Under the pieces are notes generated by a model, which searched no databases, was not told the DNA's origin, and worked only from the letters and a program-made list of their open reading frames with translations. The translations under genes and the position numbers were made by a program. A stretch of 64,000 nucleotides of DNA, taken from Candidatus Merdivicinus excrementipullorum (lineage in GTDB: Bacteria > Bacillota > Clostridia > Oscillospirales > Ruminococcaceae). Of the stretch, positions 33,451 through 42,190 are shown one piece after another. Location of the stretch: the NCBI GenBank assembly GCA_018716725.1, contig DVJP01000039.1, positions 42,945 through 106,944 of the forward strand, in the 5' to 3' direction. The stretch's first letter is position 1. Each line of letters opens with the position of its first letter.

Positions 33451-34361
33451 GCTTGTTTCCCTCCCATCAAATTCAGGAAGTAATCCTCCAGGTTGGAACT
33501 GCGGGTGTCGATGGACAGCAGGGCTACGCCGCCGTTTACCAGCATCCGGGAAATGGTCTGGGGGTCTTCCATGTGGCTGTACAGACGGATGACGTTGCCG
33601 GGCAGCACCTCATATTCGGCGGAACCCAGGGTGTCCAGCAAGGTGGCCGCCATGGGGGCGTTGTCCACCCGGATTTCCAAACAGCTGCGGCATTTGTCGT
33701 GGATGGCCTGGGCGGAGGTCTGTTCCAGCAGACGCCCCTGGTCCATAAAGGCGAAATCCGTGGCAAGGTTTGCAAGCTCGCTTAAAATGTGGCTGGAAAT
33801 CATAATGGTGGTGCCGTGCTCCCGGTTCATCTGAAGCAGGACGTCCCGGAATTCCACGATGCCCATGGGGTCCAGGCCGTTAATGGGTTCGTCCAGAACC
33901 AGGAAGTCGGGGTTGCCCAGAAGCGCCAAGGCAAGGCCCAGCCGCTGTTTCATGCCAAGGGAGAAGTTTTTGAATTTCTTTTTGCCGGTATCCGCCAAGC
34001 CAACCTGGGCCAGAAGCCGGTCCACGTTTTCAGCGCCGGGGATTCCCCGCTGGATGCGGTAAAACTCCAAGTTGTCGTGGGCGGTCAGGTACGGGAAAAA
34101 GCTTGGGGTTTCCACCATGCAGCCGATGCGGCGGCGCATTTTGCCAAGGTTATGCTCCCCGGTCTGGCCAAAGAGGGAGAATTCGCCGGAGGTGGGGAAC
34201 GTCTGGCCGGTAATCATCCGGATGAGGGTGGTTTTGCCTGCGCCGTTCTTGCCCACCAGGCCGAAAATCTGGCCGGGGCGGATGTCTAACGTCACATGGT
34301 CCACAGCCAGGTCCCGGTACCGCTTGGTGAGTTCCCGGGAGGAGAAAATGGTTTCTTCCAT
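33447..34361 (-). CDS. ABC transporter ATP-binding protein, bacitracin/lantibiotic-export type
   Basis: A 304-aa ATPase: Walker A GLVGKNGAGKTTLIRM, Q-loop GCMVETPSFFPYL, signature FSLGMKQRLGLALALL, Walker B FLVLDEPINGLDP and H-loop MISSHIL. A C-terminal extension of about 80 residues is typical of BcrA/LanF-type subunits. The start MEETIF follows GGAAGGACTCCT; the track start is 90 nt too early. It heads the operon with one ATPase for four permeases. The export substrate, perhaps an antimicrobial peptide, is inferred from family only. Confidence 0.93.
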   Translation of the reverse strand: MEETIFSSRELTKRYRDLAVDHVTLDIRPGQIFGLVGKNGAGKTTLIRMITGQTFPTSGEFSLFGQTGEHNLGKMRRRIGCMVETPSFFPYLTAHDNLEFYRIQRGIPGAENVDRLLAQVGLADTGKKKFKNFSLGMKQRLGLALALLGNPDFLVLDEPINGLDPMGIVEFRDVLLQMNREHGTTIMISSHILSELANLATDFAFMDQGRLLEQTSAQAIHDKCRSCLEIRVDNAPMAATLLDTLGSAEYEVLPGNVIRLYSHMEDPQTISRMLVNGGVALLSIDTRSSNLEDYFLNLMGGKQA

Positions 34362-34404
34362 AGGAGTCCTTCCTTTCAACTGAGGGATTTTCTTTACAGT
34401 GATC

Positions 34405-34410
34405 AGTATA
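34405..34410 (-). promoter_or_regulatory. Probable -10 element of the ABC operon
   Basis: Minus-strand TATACT about 44 nt upstream of the ATPase ATG; the -35 region has no good match, which fits an activated promoter. Confidence 0.4.
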
Positions 34411-34462
34411 CCGCACCGGTTGTAAGATGAACTAAAGAAAACATTAAACAATTCTTAAATCA

Positions 34463-34494
34463 GCGGCGAGCCGCCGCTGGCAATTCGCCGCGGC
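34463..34494 (+). repeat. 32-bp GC-rich hairpin repeat, copy 1
   Basis: GCGGCGAGCCGCCGC then TGGCAATTCGCCGCGGC. It is almost identical to the inverted copy at 37578-37609 and to the copy at 49761-49792. Confidence 0.85.
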
Positions 34495-34730
34495 TGTACA
34501 GCCTCGCGCTGGACTTCGGCTGTGCACACATCGTGAATAAATTCACGATTCAGGTTGCGCCTCTGGCAGAGATTCCCCGATATACAAAGAAATATTCCGG
34601 CGGCGGGGAAACCCCGCTGTTTGTCGGCAAGCTTGCTTGACGACGCGGCGCGGCCGCACAGCGCCGAACCAACTGCATAAGCCGCTGTGCGTCGTAAGTT
34701 TTACGACAGCGACAGAGGCTTGACTATGTT
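34495..34730. repeat. Composite hairpin element upstream of the ABC operon
   Basis: There is no gene here. Modules include ATCGTGAAT/ATTCACGAT (about 34530-34550), GTTGCGCCTCTGGCAGAG (34554-34571, inverted at 37627-37652), a segment at 34621-34664 whose complement recurs at 59645-59685, and GTCGTAA/TTACGAC near 34700. The arrangement is shared, inverted, with the 37.4-37.7 kb gap. Confidence 0.7.
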
Positions 34731-34749
34731 GTCTCCTATCGTTTTCCAG

Positions 34750-34970
34750 AACGTTCCGGAATATTTTGTAGGGGACGGGTTTCCCGTCCCGCCGTTTTTT
34801 TGTAAAACCCATTGGAAACAGAATTGTAAGGGACGATGCCTGCATCGTCCCGGGATTTTTCCGAAATCCATCAAAAAAGGATGGGCGGATATGGGCATCC
34901 GCCCCTACAAATTTTCCAGAATCCTTTCCATGAAATTGTAGGGACGCCCACAAGGGGCGCCCCTACGGGT
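34750..34970. repeat. GTAGGGG-type hairpin cluster downstream of thrS
   Basis: Four units in alternating orientation: TTGTAGGGGACGGG..CCCGTCCCG, GTAAGGGACGATGCC..GCATCGTCCCG, GGGCGGATATGGGCATCCGCCCCTAC and GTAGGGACGCCC..GGGCGCCCCTAC. Cores differ but remain self-complementary. Confidence 0.85.
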
Positions 34971-34991
34971 TTTACATATTCCGGTATCCCG

Positions 34992-36944
34992 TTAGTCCGC
35001 CGCAAATTCGGAGATCTTCGTCCGGATCATGGAGAGGAATTCTTCCACGCTCATGCTGCCCAAATCGCCGTTTGCACGGGAACGGGGAGCAACGGCGCCG
35101 TCCTCCACCTCTTTGTCGCCGATAATCAGCATAAAGGGAATCTTTTCCATCTGTGCTTCCCGGATCTTGTAGCCGATCTTCTCGCTGCGCAGGTCGGTGG
35201 ATACCCGCAGCCCGGCGGCTTTCATGACTTTCTCCAGTTCCTGGCAGCGTTCCGCGGCACGGTCGGTGACAGGCAGCAGACGGACCTGCTCCGGCGCAAT
35301 CCAGATGGGCAGAGCGCCGGCGAATTTCTCCAGCATCAGGGCCAGGGTGCGCTCATAGCAGCCGATGGAGGTGCGGTGGATAATATACGGCGTTTTCTTC
35401 TGGCCGTCGGTGTCCACATATTCCATGCCGAATTTCTGAGCCAGGAGCATATCGATCTGGATGGTAATGAGGGTGTCCTCCTTGCCGTGGACGTTCTTGA
35501 TCTGAATGTCCAGTTTGGGGCCGTAGAAAGCGGCTTCGTCAATGCCGATGGAGTATTTCAGGCCGATATGGTCCAAAATCTTCTGCATGGCAGACTGGGC
35601 TTTTTCCCACTGTTCGGGGGTTCCTTCGTATTTGTTGCCGGGGTTTTTGGGATCCCATTGGGAGAACCGGTAGGAAACGTCGTCGGAAAGGCCCACGCAT
35701 TTGAGCATATAGTTAGCCAATTCCAGGCTTCTGCGGAACTCCTCCTCCAGCTGTTCGGGGCGGAGAATGATATGGCCTTCGGAGATGGTGAACTGGCGGA
35801 CGCGGATAAGGCCGTGCATCTCGCCGGAATCCTCGTTGCGGAACAGGGTGGAGGTTTCGCCCAGGCGCATGGGCAGGTCACGGTAGGAACGAGCCCTGTT
35901 TAAGAACACCTGGTACTGGAAGGGGCAGGTCATGGGGCGGAGAGCGAAGCATTCCTTGGTTTCATCGTGGGGGTCGCCCAAAATGAACATGCCGTCCAGG
36001 TAGTGGTCCCAGTGGCCGGAAATCTTATAAAGCTCCCGTTTTGCCATATAGGGGGTTTTGGTGCGGACATAGCCCCATTCGTTGTCCTCGGTATCCTCTA
36101 CAAACCGCTGAAGGGTCTGGATGACTTTCGCGCCTTTGGGCAGGAGGATAGGCAGGCCCTGGCCGATAACGTCCACCGTGGTGAAGTATTCCAGCTGGCG
36201 GCCGATGACGTTGTGATCCCGCTTTTTGGCCTCCTCGATCATTTTCAGGTGTTCTTCCAGTTCGGAGGCTTTGGGGAAGGAAACGCCGTAAACCCGGCAG
36301 AGCTGGCGGTTCTTGGAATCGCCCCGCCAGTAAGCGCCGGTGGTGGCCGTCAATTTAAAGGCCTTCACCGCGCCCAAGTCCATCAGATGAGGGCCGGCGC
36401 ACAGCTCGGTGAACTCGCCCTGCTTGTAGAAGGAGATTTCGTCCCCCTGCTCGGCATGCTCGGCAATCAGTTCCACCTTGTAAGGCTCGCCTTTTTCCTC
36501 CATGAGCTTTGTCGCTTCAGCGGGAGAAAGGGTGAACCGCTCAATGGCGGGTTTTTCCTTGACGATTTTCTTCATCTCAGCTTCCAAAGCCTTCAAATCT
36601 TCAGGGGTGAAAGGCTTTTCCGCGTCAAAATCGTAGTAGAACCCGGTGTCGATAGCCGGGCCGATGGCCAGCTTCACATTGGGGAACAGGCGTTTCACGG
36701 CCTGGGCCAGGATATGGGAAGTGGTGTGCCAGAAGGTTTTTTTGCCGTCCTCGTCGGCAAAGGTGAGGATTTCCAGGGAAGCGTCGCTGTCAATGACAGT
36801 GCGCAGGTCTTTTACTTCCCCATTGATTTTGCAGGCGCAGGCGGCCCGGTAAAGGCCCATGCTCAGGTCCTTGCAGACGTCCGCTGCGGAAATAGGCGCG
36901 TCGTAGCTTTTGACGCTGCCGTCTTTTAAAGTGATGTTTACCAT
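34992..36944 (-). CDS. thrS: Threonyl-tRNA synthetase
   Basis: A 650-aa class II synthetase. The N-terminal TGS domain is followed by the editing domain (HTTSHILAQAVKRLFP) and the catalytic core: motif 2 around RLGETSTLFRNEDSGEMHGL, zinc-ligand Cys in RPMTCPFQYQ, and motif 3 IHRTSIGCYERTLALMLE. An anticodon-binding domain ends the protein. It starts at MVNITLKDGS behind GGAAAGGAAG. A T-box leader upstream makes its expression respond to uncharged tRNA-Thr. Confidence 0.98.
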   Translation of the reverse strand: MVNITLKDGSVKSYDAPISAADVCKDLSMGLYRAACACKINGEVKDLRTVIDSDASLEILTFADEDGKKTFWHTTSHILAQAVKRLFPNVKLAIGPAIDTGFYYDFDAEKPFTPEDLKALEAEMKKIVKEKPAIERFTLSPAEATKLMEEKGEPYKVELIAEHAEQGDEISFYKQGEFTELCAGPHLMDLGAVKAFKLTATTGAYWRGDSKNRQLCRVYGVSFPKASELEEHLKMIEEAKKRDHNVIGRQLEYFTTVDVIGQGLPILLPKGAKVIQTLQRFVEDTEDNEWGYVRTKTPYMAKRELYKISGHWDHYLDGMFILGDPHDETKECFALRPMTCPFQYQVFLNRARSYRDLPMRLGETSTLFRNEDSGEMHGLIRVRQFTISEGHIILRPEQLEEEFRRSLELANYMLKCVGLSDDVSYRFSQWDPKNPGNKYEGTPEQWEKAQSAMQKILDHIGLKYSIGIDEAAFYGPKLDIQIKNVHGKEDTLITIQIDMLLAQKFGMEYVDTDGQKKTPYIIHRTSIGCYERTLALMLEKFAGALPIWIAPEQVRLLPVTDRAAERCQELEKVMKAAGLRVSTDLRSEKIGYKIREAQMEKIPFMLIIGDKEVEDGAVAPRSRANGDLGSMSVEEFLSMIRTKISEFAAD

Positions 36945-37091
36945 AAAAAATCTTCCTTTCTAAAATAAGCGGTAATCTTGGTTGGAAAGCCCCCGCCTTC
37001 TGCCTTTCAGCAGCGGCGGAGGCGGCTGGTTCGCCGTCCCGCCCGGGGACGCATTGTTTGACGGAAAAACATCTTCCAGCCTCCTTTCCAA

Positions 37092-37340
37092 AATAAAAAA
37101 CGCCTCATCCCAAAACTGGGATGAAGCATTAAGCTCCACGGTTCCACCCGGATTACAGCCCAACAAAAGGGCTGTCACTCGTCGGCAGGATAACGGCTGC
37201 CAGCCGTTGCGGTTCACCGCACCCTCCCAGGCGGTATCGGAAAATCCTGCTTCCGGGAACGCTTGCAGCCGGCGGCGTTCCTCTCTGGGCGGAAGAGCTG
37301 GCGGATGATCCGCTTCCTGTTCGATGGTTTATGATATGTT
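37092..37340 (-). promoter_or_regulatory. T-box leader of thrS
   Basis: On the minus strand the T-box core GGGTGGAACCG (complement of 37139-37149) is followed by the terminator hairpin CTTCATCCCA/TGGGATGAGG and TTTTTTATTTT. Upstream lie paired segments consistent with stems I-III, including GAGAGGAACG and GACAGCCC/GGGCTGT. A GATACCGCC stretch offers an ACC threonine specifier, but I did not prove its place in the loop. Uncharged tRNA-Thr should favour antitermination. Confidence 0.88.
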
Positions 37341-37341
37341 T

Positions 37342-37370
37342 ATTTTAGCACCCTGTTTCTTTTCTGTCAA
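37342..37370 (-). promoter_or_regulatory. thrS promoter
   Basis: Minus-strand TTGACA (37365-37370), 17-nt spacer, TAAAAT (37342-37347), just upstream of the T-box leader. Confidence 0.85.
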
Positions 37371-37439
37371 GGGGAGGAAACGACAGAAATGCCCGCAGGA
37401 GAAGAAAATAAAATGGCGGAACACACAAAACCTGTTTGC

Positions 37440-37719
37440 AGGGGCTGTCGTGAATTTATTTACGACAGTTCCTACATATTCTATTTTCGTTTGATTTATC
37501 AAGGCGATAGGAAATGAATCCTACCCATAACGGCGCAGCCTGTCGCGCCGTTCCAGCGGGTAGATAGAAATTGAAACGCCGCGGCGAATTGCCGGCGGCG
37601 GCTCGCCGCAAAGTTCGTTGAGATTACGGGGAACTTCTGCCAGAGGTGCAACTTGTTTGCACCAGCCAAAATTTGTCGCGTGGCAGGACGGCCGCAGCGA
37701 ATTGGCTGCGGGGCCTCCC
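37440..37719. repeat. Composite hairpin element upstream of thrS, inverted relative to 34.46-34.73 kb
   Basis: There is no gene here. It contains CTGTCGT/ACGACAG, the inverted 32-bp repeat at 37578-37609, CGGGGAACTTCTGCCAGAGG (matching the complement of 34553-34579 with 23 of 26 aligned positions) and the double hairpin at 37688-37719 that matches 32641-32672. Confidence 0.7.
37578..37609 (-). repeat. 32-bp GC-rich hairpin repeat, copy 2 (inverted)
   Basis: On the minus strand it reads GCGGCGAGCCGCCGC then CGGCAATTCGCCGCGGC, one base different from copy 1. Confidence 0.85.
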
Positions 37720-37798
37720 CGTAAAATTCAGAAAACAGGTCTTTCTTTTCGCCGCCGGATGTGCTATACTATTTTAATTGTGAAAAGGAGGGGTCCCC

Positions 37799-38536
37799 AT
37801 GGAAAAAACGGCGCTGATTACCGGCGCATCCCGGGGCATCGGCCGGGAAACTGCTGTCAAATTCTGGCGGGAGGGCTTCCGGGTGGCAGTCAATTACCAG
37901 AAATCCGCAGAGGCCGCCAAGGAGCTTGCGGCGGACTTAAACCGCCTGCGCCCCGGCTCCGCCCTGGCGGTCCAGGCGGATGTTTCCAAAAAAGATCAGG
38001 TGCTTTCCATGGTGAACCGGGCGGAGGAAGCCCTGGGGCCTATTGAGGTCCTGGTCAACAACGCCGGCATCGCCCAGCAGAAGCTCTTTACCGATTTGAC
38101 CGAAGAGGACTGGGACCGGATGTTTCAAGTGGACGTCAAAGGCGTCTTTCTCTGCACCCAGGCGGTGCTGCCGGGGATGATCCGGCGGCAAAGGGGGAAA
38201 ATCATCAACATTTCCTCCATGTGGGGGCAGGTTGGGGCCTCCTGCGAGGTCCATTACTCCGCCGCCAAAGGGGCGGTGATTGCCTTCACCAAGGCCCTGG
38301 CCCAGGAAGTGGGGCCTTCCCATATCCAGGTCAACTGCGTGGCCCCGGGGGTTATCGCCACCGAAATGAACGGCGCCCTGCCGCCGGAGGCTTTGGACGC
38401 CCTCCGGGAGGAAACCCCTTTGGGGATCATCGGCCAGCCCGGGGATATTGCGGAGGCGGTCTGGTTTCTGGCCTCCCCCCAGGCTGATTTTATCACCGGC
38501 CAGGTGCTGGCCCCAAACGGCGGACTGGTGCTGTAA
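37799..38536 (+). CDS. SDR-family oxidoreductase, FabG-like
   Basis: A 245-aa short-chain dehydrogenase. The NADP-binding motif TGASRGIGRETAV is near residue 8, NNAG near 88, and the catalytic triad is in ISSMWG and YSAAKGA. It resembles 3-oxoacyl-ACP reductase, but there are no other fatty-acid genes here, so another ketone substrate is possible. AGGAGGGG precedes the ATG and a TATACT element lies about 30 nt upstream. The lipoprotein gene follows after 25 nt. Confidence 0.9.
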   Translation: MEKTALITGASRGIGRETAVKFWREGFRVAVNYQKSAEAAKELAADLNRLRPGSALAVQADVSKKDQVLSMVNRAEEALGPIEVLVNNAGIAQQKLFTDLTEEDWDRMFQVDVKGVFLCTQAVLPGMIRRQRGKIINISSMWGQVGASCEVHYSAAKGAVIAFTKALAQEVGPSHIQVNCVAPGVIATEMNGALPPEALDALREETPLGIIGQPGDIAEAVWFLASPQADFITGQVLAPNGGLVL

Positions 38537-38561
38537 CTTTGAAAGGATGGATTTAATTTTT

Positions 38562-39350
38562 ATGAAACGCTTTGCTCTGATTTTGACGGCGGTGATACTG
38601 GCAGGCTCCTTATCCGCCTGCGGTTTTTTCACCCCCATCGTTCCGGTTACCCCGGAATCCTCCGGCGCGGCAGCCGGCAGCACAGGCGGAGATGCTTCCC
38701 TTCCGGCGGAATCTTCCGGCCCGGACACCGCCTCCCTCATCGGCTCCCCCGTTCCGGAAGGATCTGAACAGCCGGACAGCTACCTTGACGACGCTGTTTT
38801 CATCGGGGATTCCCTGACCACGGGCCTGAGCCTTTACGGCCTTCTGCCGGAGGATCAGGTGCTGGCGGACACCGGCATCAACCCTCAAACCATTCTCACC
38901 CGGGAATGCATTTCCCAGGACGGTATGGACAAAACGGTGCTGGACGCGGCGGCTTCTCTGGATCCGGGCAAAATCTACATCATGCTGGGCGCCAACGGCG
39001 TGGCCTTCTTAAACTTTGAGGACATTGTGGACTGGTACGGCCAGCTGATCGACGGCCTGAAAGCCGAACATCCGGAGACGGAAATTTACGTCCAGTCCAT
39101 CCTGCCGGTGACCCGGGAAAAAGAGGACGAAACCCTCAACAATGAACGGATTACAGAACTAAACGCCATGCTCAAGCAGATGGCTGCGGAGGAGGAAGTG
39201 TATTATGTCAGCGTCAACGAGGCCATTGCTGACGAGGAAGGGTTCCTGCCTACGGATTTGAGCGCCGACGGGATGCACTTCGGCACCACCGTTTACGAGG
39301 AATGGCTTGACTACCTGCTTTGCCACACGGCGGAGGGCGCCCTCCAATGA
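38562..39350 (+). CDS. SGNH/GDSL-family esterase lipoprotein
   Basis: A 262-aa surface lipoprotein. The signal peptide ends in the lipobox LAGSLSAC (Cys about residue 18). A Ser/Gly/Pro-rich linker to about residue 75 precedes an SGNH hydrolase domain, with block I FIGDSLTTG, the Gly-Asn pair in LGANGVAFLNF and the catalytic Asp/His in SADGMHFG. Such enzymes remove or add acetyl groups on extracellular glycans. Its end overlaps the YfhO-like gene as ATGA, linking the two in cell-surface glycan work. The start follows GAAAGGA at a long spacing. Confidence 0.87.
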   Translation: MKRFALILTAVILAGSLSACGFFTPIVPVTPESSGAAAGSTGGDASLPAESSGPDTASLIGSPVPEGSEQPDSYLDDAVFIGDSLTTGLSLYGLLPEDQVLADTGINPQTILTRECISQDGMDKTVLDAAASLDPGKIYIMLGANGVAFLNFEDIVDWYGQLIDGLKAEHPETEIYVQSILPVTREKEDETLNNERITELNAMLKQMAAEEEVYYVSVNEAIADEEGFLPTDLSADGMHFGTTVYEEWLDYLLCHTAEGALQ

Positions 39351-42025
39351 GTATCAACAAGGGCCGGATGGCCCGGGCTGTTGGGACCGGGCTTCTCTCC
39401 CCGCTGCTGACCGGCGGAGTGTTGCTGCTGGCCTACGCCCTTTTCGGCTTATATCCTTTTGGGGAACAGAGTATCGCCTGGTGCGACATGAACCAGCAGG
39501 TGATCCCTTTGATGGCGGAATTCCGCTCCGTCCTGTTGGGGAACGGCAGCATGTTTCTAAGCGGCGGCGCAGGCGGCGTCAATTTCTGGGGAATCTTCTT
39601 TTTCTTCCTGGCCAGCCCCTTTTCCCTGCTTTCGGTGTTCTGCCCCCTGTCCGGGCTTCCCTGGCTCATGAACTGGATGGTGCTGTGGAAAATGATGGTC
39701 TGCGCCGGGACAGCCTCTTTGTTTTTCCGCCGGGTATCCGGACAGCAAGAAAAAGTTCTGCCGGCCCTGCTGGGGCTGGCTTACGCTTTTTCCGGCTACG
39801 CCATGTTTTATTACCAGAACATCGTCTGGCTGGATATGATGGCCCTGTTCCCCTTGCTCCTTCTTTCCCTGTTGTCCCTGGAAAAAAGCCGGAAAATCCT
39901 GCCCTTTATCCTGGCGTTTTCCGGGATGCTGGCAGTCAATTACTACTTAAGCTACATGGCGGTGATTTTCCTGCTGCTGGGGTACGGCCTTTACCAGTTT
40001 TTCTGCGGCTCCCAGCAGCGAAAGGGAGACCGGATTTTGCTTTTGGGCTGCGGGGCTGTATTGTCCCTGCTGATGACGGCGGTGATCTGGCTCCCCTCTC
40101 TGCTGGAGGTCCTCACTTCCGCCCGGGGAGAAGGGCTGTTCCAGAGCCTGTCGGCGGGTTCCTTAAGCGCGGAGATTTTTACTACCCTGCCCGTAATTAT
40201 GACCTCCGCCCTGCCTTTTGCGGCTTTGCTGTTTCTTCGGAAAAAAGAGCTGAAAACCGGGGTGTTTACCGCCGCGGCCTGGATGTGCCTGCTGTTTTTC
40301 ATCGCCATGACGGTGCGGCCCATCAACAAAATGTGGCACACCGGCAGCTACCAGGGGTTCCCGGTGCGGTACGGGTACATGGCGGCATTGCTTTTGCTGT
40401 TTCTGGCCTGGCGGATCCTCCGTTCCGCAGAGCCTGATAGATTCCCCCGGCGTTCGGCAAAGCTTCCTGCCGCCGTGACGCTGATTGCCGCCGCGGGGCT
40501 TGTCGCCTTCCAACTGTTCTTGCTGGCCAACTGTTCCGAAACTCTGTCGGCCTACACCAGCACCCTCTGGGGGGACCGGGATTCCTTCCTTCTTCTGCTC
40601 ATGGCACTGGCCGTCGGGGCGGCGGCTTACACCGTCTGGTTCTGGGCATATAAAGGCGGGATGCTTACCCGGCGGCTTTCCCTCTGCCTGCTGGCCCTGC
40701 TCATTGGCGGCGAGTGCATTTTTAACAGCGGCGTCTACATGGGCGCTGTGGATACCAGCCACGAAACCTACCAAAACGCCGTCCAGCTGGCAGGCAAAAT
40801 CCCGGAGGAGGGCTTTTACCGGGTCAAGACCCAGCGGAAATATTTCGACGTGAACCTCTTTTCCGCCATGGGCTACGAAAGTCTGTCCCATTACACCTCC
40901 CTGACCCCGGAAACCACCCTGGTTTCCCAGCGGCGGCTGGGGTATTCCGGCTATTGGATGGAAGTGAATTCCAACGGCGGCACCGCCTTTGCCGACGCTC
41001 TTTTGGGAAACCGCTACGAAGTAGTTCCCCGGAGCGAACTGGGGGCGGAGGAGCTTTCCTCGGCGGACACGGTGTACTGCGGCCCGGTTTTTGCCATCAA
41101 GCGCCTGACCTACCGGCTGCCGGACGCCGTTGTCACAGATGCGGAGCCGGGCTTTTTGGAGGACCTGCCCGCCGGTTCCCGGGCGGAAATCCAGGGGGCC
41201 GTGGCGGAAAGCCTGTTCCCGGACAGCCAGGGGCTTTTCACCATTTTCCAGCCGGACAGCCTGGAGGGTGTGACCCTTTCCGACGGCAGCTATTATCTGG
41301 AGGGCGCGTCCTCCGGTTTCCTCACCTGGAACCTGCGGCTGGACCGGGACATGATCCTTTACTTTGACTGCGCTTCCCCGCCCTCCAACGCTTTAAACGA
41401 GCAGGTAAACAAATCCTGCAAGGTTTCCGTCAACGGGCGGGTGATCCGGGACCAGTACCCCACCCAGTCGGACAACGGCATCCTGAATTTAGGGGAATTT
41501 GAAGCCGGGGATATAGTCCGGGTGACGGTGGAGCTAAGCAAGGACATCCGGCCGGAATCCTTTGAGGTGTTCGGGGTGGATACCGGCCTTTTGGAAACCC
41601 TCTGCCAAAACGCCAATGGCGGGGAAATCCAGGGGGACGGCGGCCGCCGGACCATTGTCTGCACAGCGGAAGAGGGCCAAAGCCTTTTTGTCCCCTTTTC
41701 CTATGACACAGGCTGGAAAGCCGTGGTCAACGGGAAGGAGGTCCCCATTTCCCGTGCCGCCGGCAATTACCTTTCCCTGCCTTTGGAAGCGGGGGAAAAC
41801 ATTGTGGAACTTTCCTACACCCCGCCCGGATTTACCGCCGGGCTGTGGATTTCCATAGGCGGGCTGGTTTTATTCTTCCTCTTTTTCCGCTTTGGAAAGA
41901 AATGGATTTCGGCCCGTATGCCCTTGAAACAGGGGGCGGCGCTGCTGTTTACCGCCGCAGCCATTGGGGTGGCTTTTATGGTATATTTCTTCCCGCTGAT
42001 TGTGTATATGTTTGGGAATATATAG
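39347..42025 (+). CDS. YfhO-family multi-pass membrane protein
   Basis: An 892-aa protein with about 12-13 membrane helices, most of them in the first 480 residues. A long extracytoplasmic region (about 490-840) follows, with a last helix or two at the end (ISIGGLVLFFLFFRFGKKW). The conserved YfhO motifs near the N-terminus, AWCDMNQQVIPL and SGYAMFYYQNIVWLDMMALF, are present. YfhO members are GT-C-type transferases that glycosylate teichoic acids or other surface polymers from lipid-linked sugars. A perfect palindrome follows the stop and may terminate transcription. Confidence 0.92.
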   Translation: MSINKGRMARAVGTGLLSPLLTGGVLLLAYALFGLYPFGEQSIAWCDMNQQVIPLMAEFRSVLLGNGSMFLSGGAGGVNFWGIFFFFLASPFSLLSVFCPLSGLPWLMNWMVLWKMMVCAGTASLFFRRVSGQQEKVLPALLGLAYAFSGYAMFYYQNIVWLDMMALFPLLLLSLLSLEKSRKILPFILAFSGMLAVNYYLSYMAVIFLLLGYGLYQFFCGSQQRKGDRILLLGCGAVLSLLMTAVIWLPSLLEVLTSARGEGLFQSLSAGSLSAEIFTTLPVIMTSALPFAALLFLRKKELKTGVFTAAAWMCLLFFIAMTVRPINKMWHTGSYQGFPVRYGYMAALLLLFLAWRILRSAEPDRFPRRSAKLPAAVTLIAAAGLVAFQLFLLANCSETLSAYTSTLWGDRDSFLLLLMALAVGAAAYTVWFWAYKGGMLTRRLSLCLLALLIGGECIFNSGVYMGAVDTSHETYQNAVQLAGKIPEEGFYRVKTQRKYFDVNLFSAMGYESLSHYTSLTPETTLVSQRRLGYSGYWMEVNSNGGTAFADALLGNRYEVVPRSELGAEELSSADTVYCGPVFAIKRLTYRLPDAVVTDAEPGFLEDLPAGSRAEIQGAVAESLFPDSQGLFTIFQPDSLEGVTLSDGSYYLEGASSGFLTWNLRLDRDMILYFDCASPPSNALNEQVNKSCKVSVNGRVIRDQYPTQSDNGILNLGEFEAGDIVRVTVELSKDIRPESFEVFGVDTGLLETLCQNANGGEIQGDGGRRTIVCTAEEGQSLFVPFSYDTGWKAVVNGKEVPISRAAGNYLSLPLEAGENIVELSYTPPGFTAGLWISIGGLVLFFLFFRFGKKWISARMPLKQGAALLFTAAAIGVAFMVYFFPLIVYMFGNI

Positions 42026-42032
42026 CGAAAAT

Positions 42033-42064
42033 GGCCGTGGGTCATCAATTGATGACCCACGGCC
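42033..42064. repeat. 32-bp perfect palindrome after the yfhO-like gene
   Basis: GGCCGTGGGTCATCAA and its exact complement meet with no loop. It is 8 nt after the stop codon. There is no T-tract, so it could be a cruciform site, a protein site or a processing hairpin. Confidence 0.8.
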
Positions 42065-42180
42065 CCTGCAATTTATTCAGAATATTTTGATGGAAAAGTA
42101 GGGGCGGATGCCCACATCCGCCCGATTTTTGAAACGTTTTTAGGCATCGTCCCCTACAAAATATCCGGAACGCTCGTATA
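42065..42180. repeat. GTAGGGG-type hairpin pair
   Basis: One full unit (AAGTAGGGGCGGATGCCCACATCCGCCCG) and one half unit with GGCATCGTCCCCTACAAAATATCCGG, facing each other between convergent genes. Confidence 0.8.
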
Positions 42181-42190
42181 GAGCGGCAAA

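Noticed and set aside
34836-36929. Plus-strand ORFs of 355 and 320 aa opposite thrS
   Set aside because: They are shadows of thrS; composition follows the complementary codon positions and the first begins in a repeat cluster.
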